Assembly (NCBI RefSeq): GCF_004801255.1
Contig: NZ_CP036295.1
Location: 2,120,001-2,184,000, forward strand
Source of the DNA: Desulfovibrio desulfuricans
GTDB lineage: Bacteria > Desulfobacterota > Desulfovibrionia > Desulfovibrionales > Desulfovibrionaceae
Direction: 5' to 3'
DNA: 64,000 nucleotides
Part shown: piece after piece, positions 26,357 through 36,527 of the stretch
Numbering within the stretch: the first letter of the stretch is position 1
Layout of the letters: every line of letters starts with the position of its first letter
The notes under the pieces: generated by a model
The model's input: only the letters and a program-made list of their open reading frames with translations
Database searches by the model: none
Told to the model about the DNA's origin: nothing
Translations under genes and position numbers: made by a program

Positions 26357-27103
26357 ATGTCGGGTCTCAGCCGTTCCATACACCTTACGGTGCATATCCA
26401 TAAAGATCCTGCAGCCATGGCCGAGCGCGCCGCCCACATTCTTGCGGCAGCCTGCGAGGAAGCCATCGCCGACAGGGGGATTTTTCGCATCGCCCTTTCG
26501 GGCGGGCAAACCCCCACGCCGCTTTTTCGCCTGCTGGCGGGCAAAGACTGGGCCGACCGACTTCCTTGGGACAAAATGACCTTTTACTGGGTGGACGAAC
26601 GCTGCGTTGGCCCTGATCACCCGGACAGCAACTACGGCCTTGCCCGCCGAGAGCTGCTCAGCATGGTTCCGGCAATGCACTTTTTCCGCATGCGCGGCGA
26701 GGAAGACCCCGTTGAAGCCGCCGTCAAATACGAACAGCAGATCCGGGCCGAGTTCAATCTTGGCAGCCACGAGCTGCCCCGCTTTGACTTTATGCTGCTG
26801 GGCATGGGCGAAGACGGCCACACAGGCTCCATCTTTCCCAATTCGCCCGCGCTGGCCGAGCGCAAGCGCCTTGTCATCGACCAGTACGTGCCCGAGCGCA
26901 AGGCCGACCGCCTGACGCTGACGCTGCCGGTCATCAACAATGCCCGCTGCTGCATGTTTCTTGTGACCGGCAAGGAAAAGCACGACGTGCTTTCGCGCGC
27001 GCTCAACCTGCTGGCCGAGCCGACCCTGCCCGCGCAAAAAGTGCGCCCCGGCTTCGGCGAACTTATCTGGGTTGTGGACGAAGCCGCCGCCAGAGGCGAA
27101 TAA
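26357..27103 (+). CDS. pgl: 6-phosphogluconolactonase
   Basis: A 248-residue enzyme that hydrolyses 6-phosphogluconolactone in the oxidative pentose phosphate pathway. The sugar-phosphate isomerase-like fold shows FRIALSGGQTPTPLFRLLA near residue 40, the WVDERCVGPDHPDSNYG loop, and the active-site stretch LLGMGEDGHTGSIFPNS near 150. The length is normal. It is a cytosolic enzyme and stands alone, ending in a perfect palindromic terminator. No other pentose phosphate gene is in the window. Confidence 0.93.
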   Translation: MSGLSRSIHLTVHIHKDPAAMAERAAHILAAACEEAIADRGIFRIALSGGQTPTPLFRLLAGKDWADRLPWDKMTFYWVDERCVGPDHPDSNYGLARRELLSMVPAMHFFRMRGEEDPVEAAVKYEQQIRAEFNLGSHELPRFDFMLLGMGEDGHTGSIFPNSPALAERKRLVIDQYVPERKADRLTLTLPVINNARCCMFLVTGKEKHDVLSRALNLLAEPTLPAQKVRPGFGELIWVVDEAAARGE

Positions 27104-27130
27104 GCCCGCCCACTGTCACGCTTATCAAGC

Positions 27131-27160
27131 AAAACCCCACCCGCATGCGGGTGGGGTTTT
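27131..27160. terminator. Perfect palindromic bidirectional terminator
   Basis: These 30 bases are an exact palindrome: AAAACCCCACCCGCA followed by its complement ending in TTTT. It therefore works equally for pgl and for the convergent M15 peptidase gene. Confidence 0.9.
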
Positions 27161-27219
27161 GTTGTCTGTCTGGTTATGCTCCCCGCCCGACTCTCCCCAT
27201 GCAGCGTGCAAACCAGCCC

Positions 27220-28194
27220 CTATGGTACGGCGGGTGCTCCGTCGCCAGCGGGCGCTGGCTCCGCCGCAGGGCTGGCTTGCCGCTGCGCGGGCGAGGGCGT
27301 CGCATCCTGCCCTGGCAGATGTTCCTGCCCCTGCAGCACGCGGGCCTTGCAGATTATTTCCGGCCTGTATTCAAAATGCATCAGGTCATATTCGTGCCAT
27401 TTGCCGCCCCAGATAAAGCCCTCGTTTTCAAAGGCCGCCACAATGGACGCTGGGTAATTTTTTTGCAGGGGATGCGGCCGCAGCTTGCTCCACCGCCAGT
27501 ACGTGGCGATGCCGGGGCTGATGTCAAAGGCAATGCCAAAGGCGTGCGGGCTCAGACGATTTTCGCCCGCTATGCGCCGCCATGCAAAGCCGCCGTCCAT
27601 CTTGAGCAAGGCCCTTAGCCGCGGCTCGTTGGCAACCTGCGGCGACAGGATGGCGTCGGCCCGGTTCATGGCCTGCGCGGCCGCTGGCGAAAGATGCAGG
27701 TTCTGTCCCATCAGCCTGGCCTGCACAAGATGACTGCTGACTGTCTTGAGATTTGCGCCGTAGAGAGCCTGCAGCAGATCATACGAGCGCCGCCGCCCGG
27801 GCGAAACCCCAAGCGGGGTATCGGGCCGCTCCGGCTCCAGGGGGTATGGTTCGGCCATGCTCGTGCGCACACTCACGACCCACTCCGATTCATGCCCGTT
27901 CGTCAGGGCTTCGGCGCCGGGTGCGGCCGCATACAGCACGCGGCGTCCGTCGACAAACATCAGCCATTGTCCCTGCGCGTCAGCCGTCATGCCGGTGATC
28001 TGGGGGTAGGCCCGGCGCAGGCAGTACATGTCGATGCGCCCGGTTTCGTCCAGCTCTGCGGGGAGCTCTGGTGCGGGCACGGGCTCAGCCGCCGGAACTG
28101 GCGAGGACTCCAGCGGCAAGTCGGGCAAGGACGCCGCAGCGGCATGCGCGACAAAGGCGCAGCACAAAAAAATACAAAGCAGCAATGTTCGCAT
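27220..28194 (-). CDS. Exported M15-family peptidase (D,D-/L,D-carboxypeptidase type)
   Basis: A 324-residue secreted protein with a signal peptide (MRTLLLCIFLCCAFVAHAAA) and a Pro/Ala/Glu-rich linker. A zinc peptidase domain carries the SPHAFGIAFD motif (SxHxxGxAxD) and a downstream EYDLMHFEYRPE with the third zinc ligand; these are the M15 VanY/Ddc signatures. It should act on peptidoglycan stem peptides in the periplasm. The C-terminal 45 residues are Ala/Pro/Gln-rich and probably disordered. It is divergent from the mtaB-like gene, whose start is 60 bases away. Confidence 0.82.
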   Translation of the reverse strand: MRTLLLCIFLCCAFVAHAAAASLPDLPLESSPVPAAEPVPAPELPAELDETGRIDMYCLRRAYPQITGMTADAQGQWLMFVDGRRVLYAAAPGAEALTNGHESEWVVSVRTSMAEPYPLEPERPDTPLGVSPGRRRSYDLLQALYGANLKTVSSHLVQARLMGQNLHLSPAAAQAMNRADAILSPQVANEPRLRALLKMDGGFAWRRIAGENRLSPHAFGIAFDISPGIATYWRWSKLRPHPLQKNYPASIVAAFENEGFIWGGKWHEYDLMHFEYRPEIICKARVLQGQEHLPGQDATPSPAQRQASPAAEPAPAGDGAPAVP

Positions 28195-28253
28195 CCCGGC
28201 AGACTATCCAACCCCGGCTTGTCAAGGCAAGCGCTTTTGCGTACACCTGCGCC

Positions 28254-29705
28254 ATGTTTGCCTGGAAATTCTATCTGGTCACCTTTGGCTGCAAGGTCAA
28301 TCAATACGAAACCCAATCCCTGCGTGAAGCCTGGCACGCTCTGGGCGGTGCGGAATGCAACGCCCCGGCCGAGGCCGACGTAGTGTGCGTCAACAGCTGC
28401 GCCATCACGGCCAAGGGCGAGAGGGACGCGCGCAACGCCGTATTCAGGTTGCGCAGGGAGGCTCCGCACGCGCGCCTGATCCTTACCGGCTGCGCCGCCA
28501 GGCTTTTTGCCGATTACAAACCACGCCCCGGGGCCATCTGGGCCGCGCCTGACCTGCTGGTTCCGCAGGAGGAAAAAAGCCGCCTGCTTGACGGCCCGTG
28601 GGCCGACCTTGACGGCGACCGCGCACCCCGGCCCTCTGCCGACGCGGCAACCGCCGACGCTACGGCGACTGCGCTGCAGGCGTTTCCGCCTTTTCAGATT
28701 TCGGCCTTCAAACGCGCCCGGCCTGTACTTAAAGTGCAGGATGGCTGCGCCCACCGCTGCACCTACTGCATTGTTCCGCTCACGCGCGGCAAACCGCGCA
28801 GCCGCCCGGTGGATGAAATTGTCGCAGAGGCGCGCCGTCTGCTGCAGGCAGGGCATGCGGAGATAATGGTTTCAGGCATCAATCTGGGCCAGTATGGCCG
28901 GGATGCCCAGACCGGCGATTTCTGGAGCCTGCTGCGCGCGCTCGACGCAGCCCTTGCCCCCGAATTTGCGGGCACGGCCCGCCTGCGCATCAGCTCGCTG
29001 GAACCCGGCCAGCTCGACCAACAGGGGCTGGATGCCCTGCTGGCCTGCCGCATGCTTTGCCCGCACCTGCACATTTCGCTGCAACACGGCAGCCAGCGGG
29101 TACTCAAACGCATGGGCAGGGGCCACTATACCCCCGCCATGCTCGAAAACGCCGTTGCCGCACTGACCCGGCAGTGGCCGGTCATGGGGCTGGGCGCGGA
29201 TATCATTGCGGGTTTTCCTGGCGAGACGGAAGAAGACCTGCGCCAACTGCTTGAGCTTATCGAACGTCTGCCCATGAGCTATGCGCACGTATTCCCTTAT
29301 TCGCGCAGACCAGGAACCGCCGCAGACCGCTTTGACGGGCAGATTGCCCACAGCCTCAAGCTTGAGCGGGCTGCCCGCCTGCGCGAGGCCGTGGCCCGCA
29401 AGCAACAGACATTTTTGGCCGCTCAGCTCAAGCTGCCGCGCATGTTGGTGGCCGCAGACAACCCGCAGGCATTTGCGGAACCAGCCCTCGCCGCGCCTGC
29501 TGGCGCAGACGAGGCCTCCATGCCCAATGCCGCAGGCAAGCCCAAAAAGAACAGCATCAAGGGCGTCAACGAATACTACGCGGTCTGCGCCATACGCCTG
29601 CCAGCGCAAGGCAAAAAAACCGGCGCGGGCGCTGGGCTCTTGCCCGCGCGCCCGGTAGCCCTTGCGGAAAAAGGGCTGGTTGTGGAGCTGATAGAATCAG
29701 AATAA
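28254..29705 (+). CDS. mtaB: tRNA t6A37 methylthiotransferase, MtaB type
   Basis: A 483-residue radical SAM enzyme that adds a methylthio group to t6A37 of tRNAs reading ANN codons. The N-terminal UPF0004 domain starts YLVTFGCKVNQYET, with further cluster cysteines in CVNSCAIT and LTGCAAR. The radical SAM cluster is C165/C169/C172 in CAHRCTYC. The C-terminal part should be a TRAM-like RNA-binding domain but carries an insertion (about 400-445) rich in Ala, Asp and Lys before the NEYYAVCAIRL strand. A second linker insertion (about 120-145) is Ala/Asp-rich. The ATG at 28254 directly begins the conserved domain. Confidence 0.85.
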   Translation: MFAWKFYLVTFGCKVNQYETQSLREAWHALGGAECNAPAEADVVCVNSCAITAKGERDARNAVFRLRREAPHARLILTGCAARLFADYKPRPGAIWAAPDLLVPQEEKSRLLDGPWADLDGDRAPRPSADAATADATATALQAFPPFQISAFKRARPVLKVQDGCAHRCTYCIVPLTRGKPRSRPVDEIVAEARRLLQAGHAEIMVSGINLGQYGRDAQTGDFWSLLRALDAALAPEFAGTARLRISSLEPGQLDQQGLDALLACRMLCPHLHISLQHGSQRVLKRMGRGHYTPAMLENAVAALTRQWPVMGLGADIIAGFPGETEEDLRQLLELIERLPMSYAHVFPYSRRPGTAADRFDGQIAHSLKLERAARLREAVARKQQTFLAAQLKLPRMLVAADNPQAFAEPALAAPAGADEASMPNAAGKPKKNSIKGVNEYYAVCAIRLPAQGKKTGAGAGLLPARPVALAEKGLVVELIESE

Positions 29706-29760
29706 CGGGCGGTCGCGCAGCCGCCTACCCTGCCTCGGCAGCCATACCGCAACGCAACGC

Positions 29761-29806
29761 ATAAAAATAAGGAAAGAAACAGGTCTGTTTCTTTCCTTAT
29801 TTTTAT
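29761..29806. terminator. AT-rich terminator hairpin
   Basis: A 22-bp perfect inverted repeat with two bases at its centre (centre ACAGGTCTGT, ends ATAAAAAT and ATTTTTAT). Runs of A and T on both sides suit termination of both the mtaB-like gene and the convergent DJ-1 gene. Confidence 0.85.
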
Positions 29807-29878
29807 TGCACGCAAAACGCGCTGACGCGCGCTGCAAGCCCACGGTCAAACATGGTTCAGACCAGGGCAAGCATACGC

Positions 29879-30460
29879 CTAGATGCTGATCTTCGCGCCC
29901 AGCAGTTTGACAAATTCGGCAATCAGGGCGGGATGGGCAGGCCAGGCCGGCGCGCTGACCAGGTTGCCGTCAACGGTGGCGCTCGAAAGGGTTTCGTTAA
30001 AATCGCACCAGGTCGCGCCAGCGTCCACCACGTCGGGTTTTACCGCCGGGTAGGCCGTGCAGCTGCGGTTTTTCAGCACGCCAGCCGAAACAAGGATCTG
30101 CGGGCCGTGGCACACGGCGGCAATGGGCTTTTTGGCGTTGTTGAATTCGCGCACTATTTCCAGAATGCGCGGGTTAAGACGCAGATATTCAGGGGCGCGG
30201 CCGCCGGGGATGACGAGGCCCGCGTAATCGGCGGTATTTACCTTGTCAAAGTCATAGTTGATGCCAAAGTTGTGCCCACGTTTTTCGGAGTAGGTCTGGT
30301 CGCCCTCAAAATCATGAATGGCCGTGCGCACGCTTTCGCCGGGCTTTTTGCCGGGGCATACGGCATGCACTTCATATCCAAGCATCTGCAGCATCTGGAA
30401 AGGAACCATGATCTCGTAATCTTCAACATAGTCGCCAGCCAGCACCAGAATTTTTTTCAT
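29879..30460 (-). CDS. DJ-1/PfpI-family protein
   Basis: A 193-residue protein of the DJ-1/PfpI class I glutamine amidotransferase-like superfamily. It begins [20 protein letters not shown], has the conserved acidic residue near 16, [16 protein letters not shown], and the nucleophile elbow [14 protein letters not shown] with its reactive cysteine. Relatives act as glyoxalase III, proteases, chaperones or deglycases; which activity applies here is not shown. The ATG at 30460 has GGAGGA five bases upstream, better than the ATG four codons earlier. Confidence 0.88.
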   Translation of the reverse strand: MKKILVLAGDYVEDYEIMVPFQMLQMLGYEVHAVCPGKKPGESVRTAIHDFEGDQTYSEKRGHNFGINYDFDKVNTADYAGLVIPGGRAPEYLRLNPRILEIVREFNNAKKPIAAVCHGPQILVSAGVLKNRSCTAYPAVKPDVVDAGATWCDFNETLSSATVDGNLVSAPAWPAHPALIAEFVKLLGAKISI

Positions 30461-30751
30461 ATGTTCCTCCAAACGGGGAGCGGCCCGTTAACATGGTCGT
30501 CACGACCGGTTGTTGCGCGGCGGCCGGGCGGCAAAAGACCGCCCTTGCCTTGACCGCACATATACTTATATATGCACACAAAGCATGTGGGCAAGCCCCA
30601 AGGTTGCCCCAAAACGCTGCTCCGCCCGCTGCGCCTTGCAGCACGCGGATATGACCACGACAAGCAAGATACCGGCGCAAGCATACCGCGCTGTTTGTTG
30701 CGGCATGAGGCCGCAACGGTTTCATTACGGCAACAAGTGAGGAGTAAAACC

Positions 30752-31012
30752 ATGCCCATGTATGATTTTGTCTGCACGGCCTGCGGCAATAAATTTGAAG
30801 AACTCGTTTTTGGCGACGAGGTTCCGCCTTGCCCCAAGTGCGCCTCGCCCGCCACAGAAAAGCAGATGTGCGTGCCAAGCCCCCTGAAGACCGGGGCTTT
30901 TCCTTACAAGCCCGGCCCGGTACGGCCCATGGGCACAGGCATGCCGCCCTCGTGCGCTGCTGGCGGCGGTTGCGGCGGCTGTGGCGGAAATTCCGGCGGA
31001 TCTCAGGCATAA
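30752..31012 (+). CDS. FmdB-family zinc ribbon protein
   Basis: An 86-residue protein. The zinc ribbon MPMYDFVCTACGNKFEEL with CPKC at about 29-32 is the FmdB/CxxC_CxxC_SSSS type; a Gly/Cys-rich tail follows (CAAGGGCGGCGGNSGG). FmdB was named for its place near formamidase genes, and the family is a putative regulator without a proven role. GAGGAG lies upstream of the ATG. It is followed by the yicC promoter and by A/T-rich sequence at 31021-31045 that may end transcription. Confidence 0.8.
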   Translation: MPMYDFVCTACGNKFEELVFGDEVPPCPKCASPATEKQMCVPSPLKTGAFPYKPGPVRPMGTGMPPSCAAGGGCGGCGGNSGGSQA

Positions 31013-31069
31013 GACGCTGATTTTAAAAAATAAAAAAAAATATCCTCAGCGCCGGGCCTAGGGCATTTG

Positions 31070-31098
31070 TTGCATTCGCAAGCCCCTTGCTCTACACT
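31070..31098 (+). promoter_or_regulatory. Sigma-70-type promoter for the yicC operon
   Basis: TTGCAT at 31070-31075, 17 bases, TACACT at 31093-31098, ending 28 bases before the yicC start codon. Good match and spacing, placed after an A/T-rich stretch. Confidence 0.6.
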
Positions 31099-31126
31099 GT
31101 CGCATACTTTTAGCAGGAAGGAAGCT

Positions 31127-32008
31127 ATGCTCCGCAGCATGACCGGCTTTGGCCGCTGCCTGGTGGAAAACGACTACACCACCCAGCAGTGGGAGGTTAA
31201 AAGCGTCAACAGCCGCCATCTTGACCTCAAGTGGCGTCTGCCTCTCTCTGTGCGCAGTCTTGAGCCGCGGCTTGAAAAAGTCGTGCGCCGCTATGCCTCG
31301 CGCGGACGTGTGGATGTAAGTCTGGTTTTGCAGTACGCGCCGGGCAATGTGCCAGCCATGCGCTTTGACATGGTTCAGGCTGCCGCCATGATTGACAATT
31401 TACAGGCGCTGGCCAGCACAAGAGGCGAATCTTATGTTCCCGACTTCAACGCCCTGCTGCAGATACCCTCGCTTTGGGGCGACAGCGGCGAAGAGCTGGA
31501 CGAAGGAATGGCCCTCTGCCTCGAAGAAGGCTTGGCTCTTGCCCTGGAAGACTGGAATGAAGCCCGCTCCGCCGAAGGCCGCGCTCTGGCCACCGACATG
31601 CACTCCCGCATACTGCGCATGGAGGAATGGACGGGCCTTATTGCCGAACGCGCGCCCAACATCAAGGAAGAACGCGCCAACGCCCTGCGTGAACGCCTGA
31701 GCGAAGCCCTCGCCCAAAACGGGCAGGAGCTGGAAGAAGGCCGTTTTTTGCAGGAGGCCGTCATACTGGCCGACCGTCTGGACGTGAGCGAAGAGCTTAC
31801 GCGGCTCAACACGCACCTGTCGCGGCTGCACGACCTGCTCCAGACCGGCGGCGACGCCGGGCGCAGGCTCGACTTTACGCTGCAGGAGTGCTTCCGCGAG
31901 ATCAACACCTGCGGCAACAAACTGCCCGACGTGCAGCTGTCGCGCATGGTGGTTGATTTTAAAAACGAACTGGAAAAATGCCGCGAGCAGGTCCAGAATC
32001 TGGAATAA
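31127..32008 (+). CDS. yicC: YicC-family endoribonuclease
   Basis: A 293-residue YicC protein, a family recently recognised as RNA endonucleases. It starts with the universal [10 protein letters not shown], continues with [17 protein letters not shown], and ends in the conserved DUF1732 domain with [14 protein letters not shown] and [19 protein letters not shown]. The length is typical. It is the first gene of yicC-remA-gmk, with one base between the yicC stop and the remA start. AAGGAAG lies upstream. Confidence 0.93.
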   Translation: MLRSMTGFGRCLVENDYTTQQWEVKSVNSRHLDLKWRLPLSVRSLEPRLEKVVRRYASRGRVDVSLVLQYAPGNVPAMRFDMVQAAAMIDNLQALASTRGESYVPDFNALLQIPSLWGDSGEELDEGMALCLEEGLALALEDWNEARSAEGRALATDMHSRILRMEEWTGLIAERAPNIKEERANALRERLSEALAQNGQELEEGRFLQEAVILADRLDVSEELTRLNTHLSRLHDLLQTGGDAGRRLDFTLQECFREINTCGNKLPDVQLSRMVVDFKNELEKCREQVQNLE

Positions 32009-32009
32009 C

Positions 32010-32264
32010 ATGCCTCGCGAACGACTTATCAATATCGGTTTTGGCAACTATGTGCTGGCGGGTCGGGTTGTGGGCATTGTCAGCCCTGCATCCTCGCCCA
32101 TGAAACGCCTTCGTGAAGACGCGCGGGCAGAGGGAAGACTCATCGACGCCACTCAGGGTCGTAAAACGCGCTCCATATTGGTGACCGACTCCAACCACGT
32201 CATACTTTCCTCCATCCAGCCCGAAACAATCAGTCAGCGCTTTGCGCAAGAGGAAGGGGACTGA
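32010..32264 (+). CDS. remA: RemA-like regulatory protein (DUF370)
   Basis: An 84-residue DUF370 protein. In Bacillus the family member RemA is a DNA-binding activator of matrix genes; in many bacteria it sits, as here, between yicC and gmk with no proven role. It shows the family start [20 protein letters not shown] and [21 protein letters not shown], the part that forms the DNA-wrapping ring in RemA. It is joined to both neighbours by minimal spacing or overlap, so the three are co-transcribed. Confidence 0.9.
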   Translation: MPRERLINIGFGNYVLAGRVVGIVSPASSPMKRLREDARAEGRLIDATQGRKTRSILVTDSNHVILSSIQPETISQRFAQEEGD

Positions 32265-32872
32265 TGCCCCGCGAAGGCATAGCACTGGTGCTCAGCGCAC
32301 CGTCAGGCGCAGGCAAGACCACGCTGGTCAAACGGCTGCTGGCGGAGTTTCCGCACGTTGGCTACTCGGTTTCGTGCACCACCCGCCAGCCCCGTCAGGG
32401 CGAGGTGGACGGCAGGGACTATATTTTTTTGAGCCGTGAGGAATTTGAACAACGCCGCACGCAGGGATATTTTGCCGAATGGGCCGAGGTTCACGGCAAT
32501 TTTTACGGCACGCCGCTCGGGCCGGTAAAGGACAGACTGCACCAGGGACAAGACGTGCTGTTTGATATTGACGTGCAGGGCGCTGCCCAGCTCAAGCTTT
32601 CGCTCTCTGAAGCCACGTTTGCCTTTATACTGCCGCCCAGCCTGCACGAGCTTGAAAACCGCCTGCGCGGACGCGGTCAGGACGACGAGCCGACCATCGC
32701 ACGCCGCCTCGAAAACGCGCATGTAGAGATTCTTCAGGCCCGCTGGTACGATTCGGTGATTGTAAACGACGATCTGGATCAGGCCTACGACTGTCTGCGC
32801 GCGGTCTATGTAACCGCCAGCCTGGCCCCGGGGCGCAACCCGCATCTGCTGGACGAAATTCTGGCCCGATAG
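32264..32872 (+). CDS. gmk: Guanylate kinase
   Basis: A 202-residue enzyme that phosphorylates GMP to GDP with ATP. The P-loop LSAPSGAGKTTLVKRLL is near the start, followed by the GMP-binding stretch SCTTRQPRQGEVDGRDYIF and DVLFDIDVQGAAQLK. The length is normal. Its ATG overlaps the remA stop (TGATG). It closes the yicC-remA-gmk group and is followed after 112 bases by pyrF, so nucleotide genes are clustered here. Confidence 0.95.
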   Translation: MPREGIALVLSAPSGAGKTTLVKRLLAEFPHVGYSVSCTTRQPRQGEVDGRDYIFLSREEFEQRRTQGYFAEWAEVHGNFYGTPLGPVKDRLHQGQDVLFDIDVQGAAQLKLSLSEATFAFILPPSLHELENRLRGRGQDDEPTIARRLENAHVEILQARWYDSVIVNDDLDQAYDCLRAVYVTASLAPGRNPHLLDEILAR

Positions 32873-32984
32873 GCTGACCGGCAAATATCCAACCGGCGTA
32901 AGCCCCTGGCACATGCAACCTGAAACCGTATGCCGCACCCGTCCGGCGGGTTGCGACACCGGGCCGTCATACCAAGGAAACACC

Positions 32985-33695
32985 ATGCCCACGCAGCAAC
33001 ACGCGCCGCAACTGGCGGTAGCCCTCGATTTGCCCGAAAAAAATCGGGCCGTCGCCCTTGCCGGGCAGCTGCGCGGCACGGTTCCCTGGTGCAAGGTTGG
33101 TATGGAGCTTTTTACCCATGCAGGCCCCGGTCTGCTGGAAGAGCTGGCGGGCATGGGCTTCAAGGTGTTTCTTGATCTCAAGTTTTACGACATCCCCAAC
33201 ACCGTGGCGCAGGCCGTCAAGGCTGCGGCGGCGGTGGGCGTAAACATGCTTACCCTGCACTGTCAGGGGGGCGAGCGCATGTGCCGGGCCGCAGCAGAGG
33301 CCGCTGCGGGCATTGCCGGGCCACGTCCCCTGCTGTTTGGCGTAACGGTGCTTACCAGTTTTGCGCCGGGCGAAATGCCCGGCATCGATGCCCTGCCCGC
33401 TGATTTTGCCCTGGCTCTGGCCCGTCAGGCCGGGCCGTGGGGACTCGACGGGGTGGTCTGCTCCGGGCACGAGGCGGCGGCCATCAAGGCGAGCTGCCCC
33501 GGCCTGCGTTGCCTGTGTCCGGGCATCCGCCCGGCGGGTTCCGCCGCCGGCGATCAGCGCCGGGTCATGACCCCCGCCATGGCCGTGGCCGCAGGGGCCG
33601 ATTATCTTGTTGTGGGCAGGCCCATCACGGCGGCGCCCGACCCGCTGGGCATGGCGCGGCAGATTACGGCCGAAATGGCCTCAGCTCTCATATAA
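32985..33695 (+). CDS. pyrF: Orotidine 5'-phosphate decarboxylase
   Basis: A 236-residue TIM-barrel enzyme that makes UMP from OMP in de novo pyrimidine synthesis. The catalytic motif FLDLKFYDIPNTVAQAV is present near residue 60, with the KVGMELFT strand before it and the phosphate-binding VGRPITAAPDPLGMA loop near the end. The ATG at 32985 has AAGGAAA upstream and gives the normal length; the frame is open 24 codons further but without family character. A TPR protein gene follows after 20 bases. Confidence 0.95.
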   Translation: MPTQQHAPQLAVALDLPEKNRAVALAGQLRGTVPWCKVGMELFTHAGPGLLEELAGMGFKVFLDLKFYDIPNTVAQAVKAAAAVGVNMLTLHCQGGERMCRAAAEAAAGIAGPRPLLFGVTVLTSFAPGEMPGIDALPADFALALARQAGPWGLDGVVCSGHEAAAIKASCPGLRCLCPGIRPAGSAAGDQRRVMTPAMAVAAGADYLVVGRPITAAPDPLGMARQITAEMASALI

Positions 33696-33715
33696 CAGCA
33701 GTATTGAGGAACAGC

Positions 33716-34564
33716 ATGGCAGGTCAAACGCCAAATAACGCGCATCCCACCAACGGCAAGGCTGACGTTCGGGGGGTCTTTTCCACCCAGGAGGTTCGCC
33801 GCGTCGGCACCGGCACCACGACGCGCAAAACAGTGCAAAAGACCTTTTGGTTTGTTGAACAGAACGGCAAGGAAATCGACTGCCAGCCGCTCAACACCAA
33901 CTATGTGCCCAGCGGCCCCAAGCGCAAAATCACCCTGGACGAGCTGATTGCCAAATTTTCTCCCGAGCCCGAGTTTTACCTCAACTCCGTCTTTCCCAAA
34001 ATGCAGGAGATGCAGCGCAACGTCGAAAACGGCGACACGCACCGCGAAAAGGGCGAGACCTTTGCTGCGGAATATGAATACGCACGGGCGCTCAATGTTG
34101 ACGAAGAAAACGTACGGGCAAACTTTGGCATCGGGCTTACCTACCTTGAGCGCGGCGACAACGCCAAGGCGCAGGATATTTTTCAGCGGCTGGTAAAGCT
34201 TGAAGCCACGTTTGAGCCTGAGCACAAGCACCTGTTCAACGAGTTTGGCATCAACCTTCGCAAAAACAGAATGCTGCAGGAATCGCTGGAGTACTATCAT
34301 CGGGCGCTTGAGCTTTCGCCCAACGACGAGAACCTGTACATGAATATCGCCCGCGTGCAGCTTGAGCTCAAAAACCTTGTCGAGTGCGTGGACAACCTGC
34401 TGAAGGCCCTTACCCTGTCGCCCCGGCACGAAACCTCGCTCAAGTTTCTGGCATGGCTCATCCAAAAACAGCTCGTGCCCGCCGACAGGCTGGACGGCGT
34501 GCGCGCGGCGTTGCAGGCCGCGCAAAGCGGGGCTGCCCGGCAGCCCAAACCGGCAGGCCGATAG
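33716..34564 (+). CDS. Tetratricopeptide-repeat protein
   Basis: A 282-residue protein. The N-terminal 90 residues are unlike known domains ([22 protein letters not shown], then [16 protein letters not shown]). From about 95 to 250 there are three or four TPR units such as [20 protein letters not shown] and [19 protein letters not shown]. No signal peptide, so probably cytosolic. TPRs mediate protein contacts, and no partner can be named. GAGGA precedes the ATG, and the gene is one base upstream of recJ, so the two are expressed together. Confidence 0.8.
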   Translation: MAGQTPNNAHPTNGKADVRGVFSTQEVRRVGTGTTTRKTVQKTFWFVEQNGKEIDCQPLNTNYVPSGPKRKITLDELIAKFSPEPEFYLNSVFPKMQEMQRNVENGDTHREKGETFAAEYEYARALNVDEENVRANFGIGLTYLERGDNAKAQDIFQRLVKLEATFEPEHKHLFNEFGINLRKNRMLQESLEYYHRALELSPNDENLYMNIARVQLELKNLVECVDNLLKALTLSPRHETSLKFLAWLIQKQLVPADRLDGVRAALQAAQSGAARQPKPAGR

Positions 34565-34565
34565 C

Positions 34566-36299
34566 GTGAAAAACTGGCTGTTTCGCGAGCCTGCGCGCAG
34601 CGACTGCTCCATGCCGCCCCGGCAGTGGGCAGACGCCCTCTCCATCTCGCCCCTGCTTCTTGAAATTCTATGGCGGCGTGGCCTTTCCGAAAGGGAGGCC
34701 ATAGACGCTTTTTTGTCCGCGCGCCTCAGCTCGCTGACTCCGCCCGACCAATGGCCGCAACTGCCAAAAGCAGCAAACCTGCTGGCAACGGAACTGCTGG
34801 CTGGCAAAAAACTGGCCGTGTGGGGCGACTACGACGTGGATGGCCTCACCGCCGCCACCCTGGTGCTGGATGTGCTTGAAAGCCACGGCATCACGGCCAG
34901 CTGGCATATCCCGGACAGACGCAGCGAAGGCTACGGCCTCAACGTGCAGCATATTGAAGCGCTGGCCGCCGAGGGATGCGGCATTCTGCTTACGGTCGAC
35001 TGCGGCATTTCTGACTTCGCGCCCGTCAAACGCGCCAGAGAGCTGGGCATGACCGTGGTGGTCTCGGACCACCACCTGCCGCCCGCCGAGCTGCCCCCGG
35101 CCAACGCCATCTGCAACCCCAAGGTCTGTGCGGCGGAGGATCTGCCCTACCCGCACCTTGCGGGCGTGGGCGTGGCATTTTACCTCATGGGAGCCGTCAA
35201 CGCGGCCCTTGCCCCACACACGGGCAAAAAGCACAACATGGGCGACAGCCTTGACCTTGTGGCCCTGGGTACGCTGGCCGACGTGATGCCCCTGACGGGA
35301 GAAAACCGCGTGCTTGTTCGCGGCGGGCTGGGCCGCATCGCACAGGCGCACCGCCCCGGCATGGCCGCCCTCAAGGTTGCCAGCGGCATAAACGCGGCTG
35401 CGGCCCTGAGCGCTGGACAAGCGGTATTTCGGCTTGCGCCGCGTATCAACGCTGCCGGGCGCATGGGCAAGGGCGAGCTGGCCCTCAAGCTGCTGCGCGA
35501 AAAAGACCACGCCGCAGCCGCGCTTATGGCCAAGGAGCTGGACGAGCTCAACCTCACCCGACGGCAGGAAGAAGAACGCATTTACGCCGAGGCCAAAAAA
35601 CAGGCCTCTGACCTGCTGGCGCGCGGGCCGCGTATGGGCCTTGTGCTGTACGGCAAGGACTGGCACCCCGGCATTGTGGGCATTGTGGCCTCGCGCATTG
35701 TGGAAGACTATTACCGCCCGACCATCATTGTTTGCGAAGACCAGGGCAAGCTTAAAGGCTCGGGCCGCTCGGTGCGCGAGTTTGATCTGCACGGCGGCCT
35801 GACCCGTACAGCCGACTGTCTGCTGAATTTTGGCGGTCACAGACAGGCTGCCGGTGTACGGCTGGAGCCGGAACGGCTTGAAGAATTTCGCGCCCGGTTT
35901 GAAGCCGTGGCCGAAGAGGCTCTGGGCCCCACGCCCCTGCTGCCCACACTGACGCTGGAGTGCGATCTGCCGTTCAGCCATGCAAGCGACCATGACTTTC
36001 TCAAGGAACTGGAACTGCTGCAGCCCTTTGGGCCGGGTAATCCGGAGCCTGTGTTCCAGTCGCCGCCGCTGCTGGTCAAGGAGCGCTCGTACCTCGGACG
36101 CAGCCGGGAGCATGTGCTGTTGCGCCTTACAGACAGCGCCAGCGGCATCACGCTTTCGGCCAAGGCCTGGCGCATGGCCGACGAGCTGAAAGAATCACTG
36201 GTCAACAAGCATATACGCGTGGCCTACACCCCGCGCATGGATACCTTTAACGGCATCGCCTCTGTGGACATTGCCATCAAGGACTGGCGCCCGGCATAG
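34566..36299 (+). CDS. recJ: Single-stranded-DNA-specific exonuclease RecJ
   Basis: A 577-residue 5'-3' exonuclease of recombination and mismatch repair. The DHH phosphoesterase core has [27 protein letters not shown] and [16 protein letters not shown], and the DHHA1 domain has the [16 protein letters not shown] and [19 protein letters not shown] motifs. A C-terminal OB-like domain follows. The gene starts with GTG one base after the TPR gene. The length is normal for RecJ. Confidence 0.93.
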   Translation: MKNWLFREPARSDCSMPPRQWADALSISPLLLEILWRRGLSEREAIDAFLSARLSSLTPPDQWPQLPKAANLLATELLAGKKLAVWGDYDVDGLTAATLVLDVLESHGITASWHIPDRRSEGYGLNVQHIEALAAEGCGILLTVDCGISDFAPVKRARELGMTVVVSDHHLPPAELPPANAICNPKVCAAEDLPYPHLAGVGVAFYLMGAVNAALAPHTGKKHNMGDSLDLVALGTLADVMPLTGENRVLVRGGLGRIAQAHRPGMAALKVASGINAAAALSAGQAVFRLAPRINAAGRMGKGELALKLLREKDHAAAALMAKELDELNLTRRQEEERIYAEAKKQASDLLARGPRMGLVLYGKDWHPGIVGIVASRIVEDYYRPTIIVCEDQGKLKGSGRSVREFDLHGGLTRTADCLLNFGGHRQAAGVRLEPERLEEFRARFEAVAEEALGPTPLLPTLTLECDLPFSHASDHDFLKELELLQPFGPGNPEPVFQSPPLLVKERSYLGRSREHVLLRLTDSASGITLSAKAWRMADELKESLVNKHIRVAYTPRMDTFNGIASVDIAIKDWRPA

Positions 36300-36527
36300 T
36301 ATCCGGCGCTTTTGCCCGCACGACCGGCAGCCCCCATACCAACGGCGCTGCCCCGTAAAAAACCGCTAAAACAACCGCCCGCTTTTTGCGCCTTGCAAGC
36401 CTGCGCAGGCCCTCGCAAAAACATGCAGTGGCTTTTGCACGGCCATACAGTCAACAGGGCTGCCGCTGCCCCCTCAGCGCACCTCAAGCCCCTTTTGCTG
36501 GCGCAAAGGCATACCCAGTGCCGGGCG

